Source: Aquificota bacterium (GTDB lineage: Bacteria > Aquificota > Aquificia > Aquificales > Hydrogenothermaceae). Taken from it: a stretch of 12,864 nucleotides of DNA. Under the pieces are notes generated by a model. The model saw only the letters and a program-made list of their open reading frames with translations. It had not been told where the DNA came from and searched no databases. Of this stretch, positions 11,904-12,864 are shown piece after piece (the stretch's first letter is position 1; the number at the start of each line of letters is the position of its first letter). A program made the translations under genes and the position numbers. The stretch covers positions 1 through 12,864 of the forward strand of contig JAADDV010000028.1 in the NCBI GenBank assembly GCA_013153795.1, read 5' to 3'.

Positions 11904-12864
11904 GTGTCTGTTCAAACAACAGTTTTTGGCTATCCAAAGATTGGAGCTAACAGAGAGCTAAAAAAGGCAGTTGAAAGCTATTGGAAAGGAGAAATATCAA
12001 GAGAGGAAATGCTTCAAAGGGCAGAAGAAGTTGATTTAGAGAGAATGAAAAAAGTTATAAATGCAGACCTTGACTACATCCCGTCAAACGACTTCTCCCT
12101 TTACGACTTTGTTCTGGACGTGTCAACAATGGTAAACGCAATTCCCAAAAGATTTCAAAACATAGAAGACAGCCTTGACAGATACTTTGCAATGGCAAGG
12201 GGAACAAAGGACGCTATTGCCTGTGAAATGACAAAGTGGTTTGACACAAACTACCATTACATAGTCCCAGAGCTTACTGGAGGCTTTAAGCTGGTTAAAA
12301 ACAGACCCCTCCAGTCTTACAGATGGGCAAAAGAAAAACTTGGGGTAGAAACAAAGCCAGTATTGGTTGGAGCATTTACATATATAATGCTTTCTAAAGT
12401 TTACGAAAGACAGGAAGGCTCACTGCTGATGAAAATGGTAAAGGCAGAAGAAAGTCAAAAGTTTAAGCCCCTTCTCCTTGAGCTTGCTTCTGTTTACAAC
12501 CAGATGTTAAGAGAGCTACAAAAAGAAGGAGTAAAGGCAGTTCAGTTTGATGAGCCTGCACTTGTTTTAGATTTAGACGACGAAAAGATAGATGCTTTAA
12601 TAGAAGCTTACAAGATAATAACTGACGGTATTACAGACGTAGAGATATTCGTTCACACTTACTATGAGAGCCTTGACCACTTTGAAAGAATAACTAAAGA
12701 GCTACCAGTAGCAGGAATTGGGCTTGACTTTGTAGTAAACGATGAAAACCTTGAAAACCTAAAAAAATACGGCTTTCCTAAAGATAAAAAACTTCAAGCT
12801 GGAGTTATATCTGGTAGAGACCCGTGGAAGACAGACTATAAGGAAGTATTATCTTTAATAGATG
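11904..12864 (+). CDS. metE: Cobalamin-independent methionine synthase MetE, N-terminal part
   Basis: Transfers a methyl group from 5-methyltetrahydrofolate (polyglutamate) to homocysteine without vitamin B12, giving methionine. The 320 codons visible are the N-terminal barrel, starting TTVFGYPKIGANRELK and including KALESYW-like KAVESYWKG, AMTKWFDTNYHYIVPE-like EMTKWFDTNYHYIVPE (about residues 106-121), the TGP-like block altered to VGAFTYIMLS, and VQFDEPALV about 205-213. The C-terminal zinc-binding catalytic domain lies beyond the window, so completeness cannot be judged. GTG start with AGGAGG 7 bases upstream. Codon use differs sharply from neighbours: by hand count about 17 of 24 Asp codons are GAC, whereas dapA uses almost only GAT, and TAC and AAC are likewise favoured. 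This suggests acquisition or strong expression. No B12 or SAM riboswitch is seen in the short leader. Confidence 0.95.
   Translation, partial: MSVQTTVFGYPKIGANRELKKAVESYWKGEISREEMLQRAEEVDLERMKKVINADLDYIPSNDFSLYDFVLDVSTMVNAIPKRFQNIEDSLDRYFAMARGTKDAIACEMTKWFDTNYHYIVPELTGGFKLVKNRPLQSYRWAKEKLGVETKPVLVGAFTYIMLSKVYERQEGSLLMKMVKAEESQKFKPLLLELASVYNQMLRELQKEGVKAVQFDEPALVLDLDDEKIDALIEAYKIITDGITDVEIFVHTYYESLDHFERITKELPVAGIGLDFVVNDENLENLKKYGFPKDKKLQAGVISGRDPWKTDYKEVLSLID

Overview
The window is an AT-rich bacterial chromosome segment. Three features together point to a thermophile of the Aquificota, most likely the Hydrogenothermaceae (Sulfurihydrogenibium-like). Strong AGGAGG-type ribosome binding sites often drive TTG starts, the proteins are rich in Lys, Glu and Ile, and a spermidine-synthase gene is paired with a branched-polyamine synthase (BpsA, DUF43), an enzyme typical of hyperthermophiles. 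The organism assignment is inference from these traits, not a database match.

Layout. At the left edge (34-350, minus) lies a frameshifted MNT-type nucleotidyltransferase remnant. It is followed in map order by a minus-strand operon, transcribed mreB > mreC > ligA (4368 down to 371), for cell-shape proteins and NAD-dependent DNA ligase; mreD is absent. Divergent from mreB is dapA (4457-5338, lysine/diaminopimelate), closed by a clear intrinsic terminator and two further hairpins. Next is a plus-strand pair (5485-7366), a short Gfo/Idh/MocA oxidoreductase and a DegT/DnrJ/EryC1 aminotransferase. Both start with TTG and they look like part of an amino-sugar route. A bidirectional terminator separates them from the convergent speE-bpsA polyamine operon (9317 down to 7395). 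A short-chain dehydrogenase (9390-10085) diverges from speE.

The unusual part is 10086-10817, 732 bases with no normal gene. It holds a 21-bp interrupted AT-rich hairpin, a plausible promoter, a 15-base motif repeated at 76-base spacing, a 45-codon open frame, a relic resembling the start of a NYN-domain (DUF88) gene, and a strong terminator-like hairpin at its right end. It could encode a structured RNA, be a decayed insertion, or both. One element inside it (10389-10412) matches 23 of 24 bases of an element just upstream of metE, which suggests a shared DNA- or RNA-level signal.

The right end has yicC (minus, 10818-11675) and, divergent, the first 320 codons of metE (11904 onward, cut by the window edge). 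metE is preceded by two copies of a TGCAAA-N3-TTTGCA palindrome 42 bases apart. Its codon choice (GAC, TAC, AAC) is clearly unlike that of its neighbours. metE (methionine, hence S-adenosylmethionine) and speE/bpsA (which consume decarboxylated S-adenosylmethionine) are metabolically linked, but nothing in the sequence proves co-regulation.
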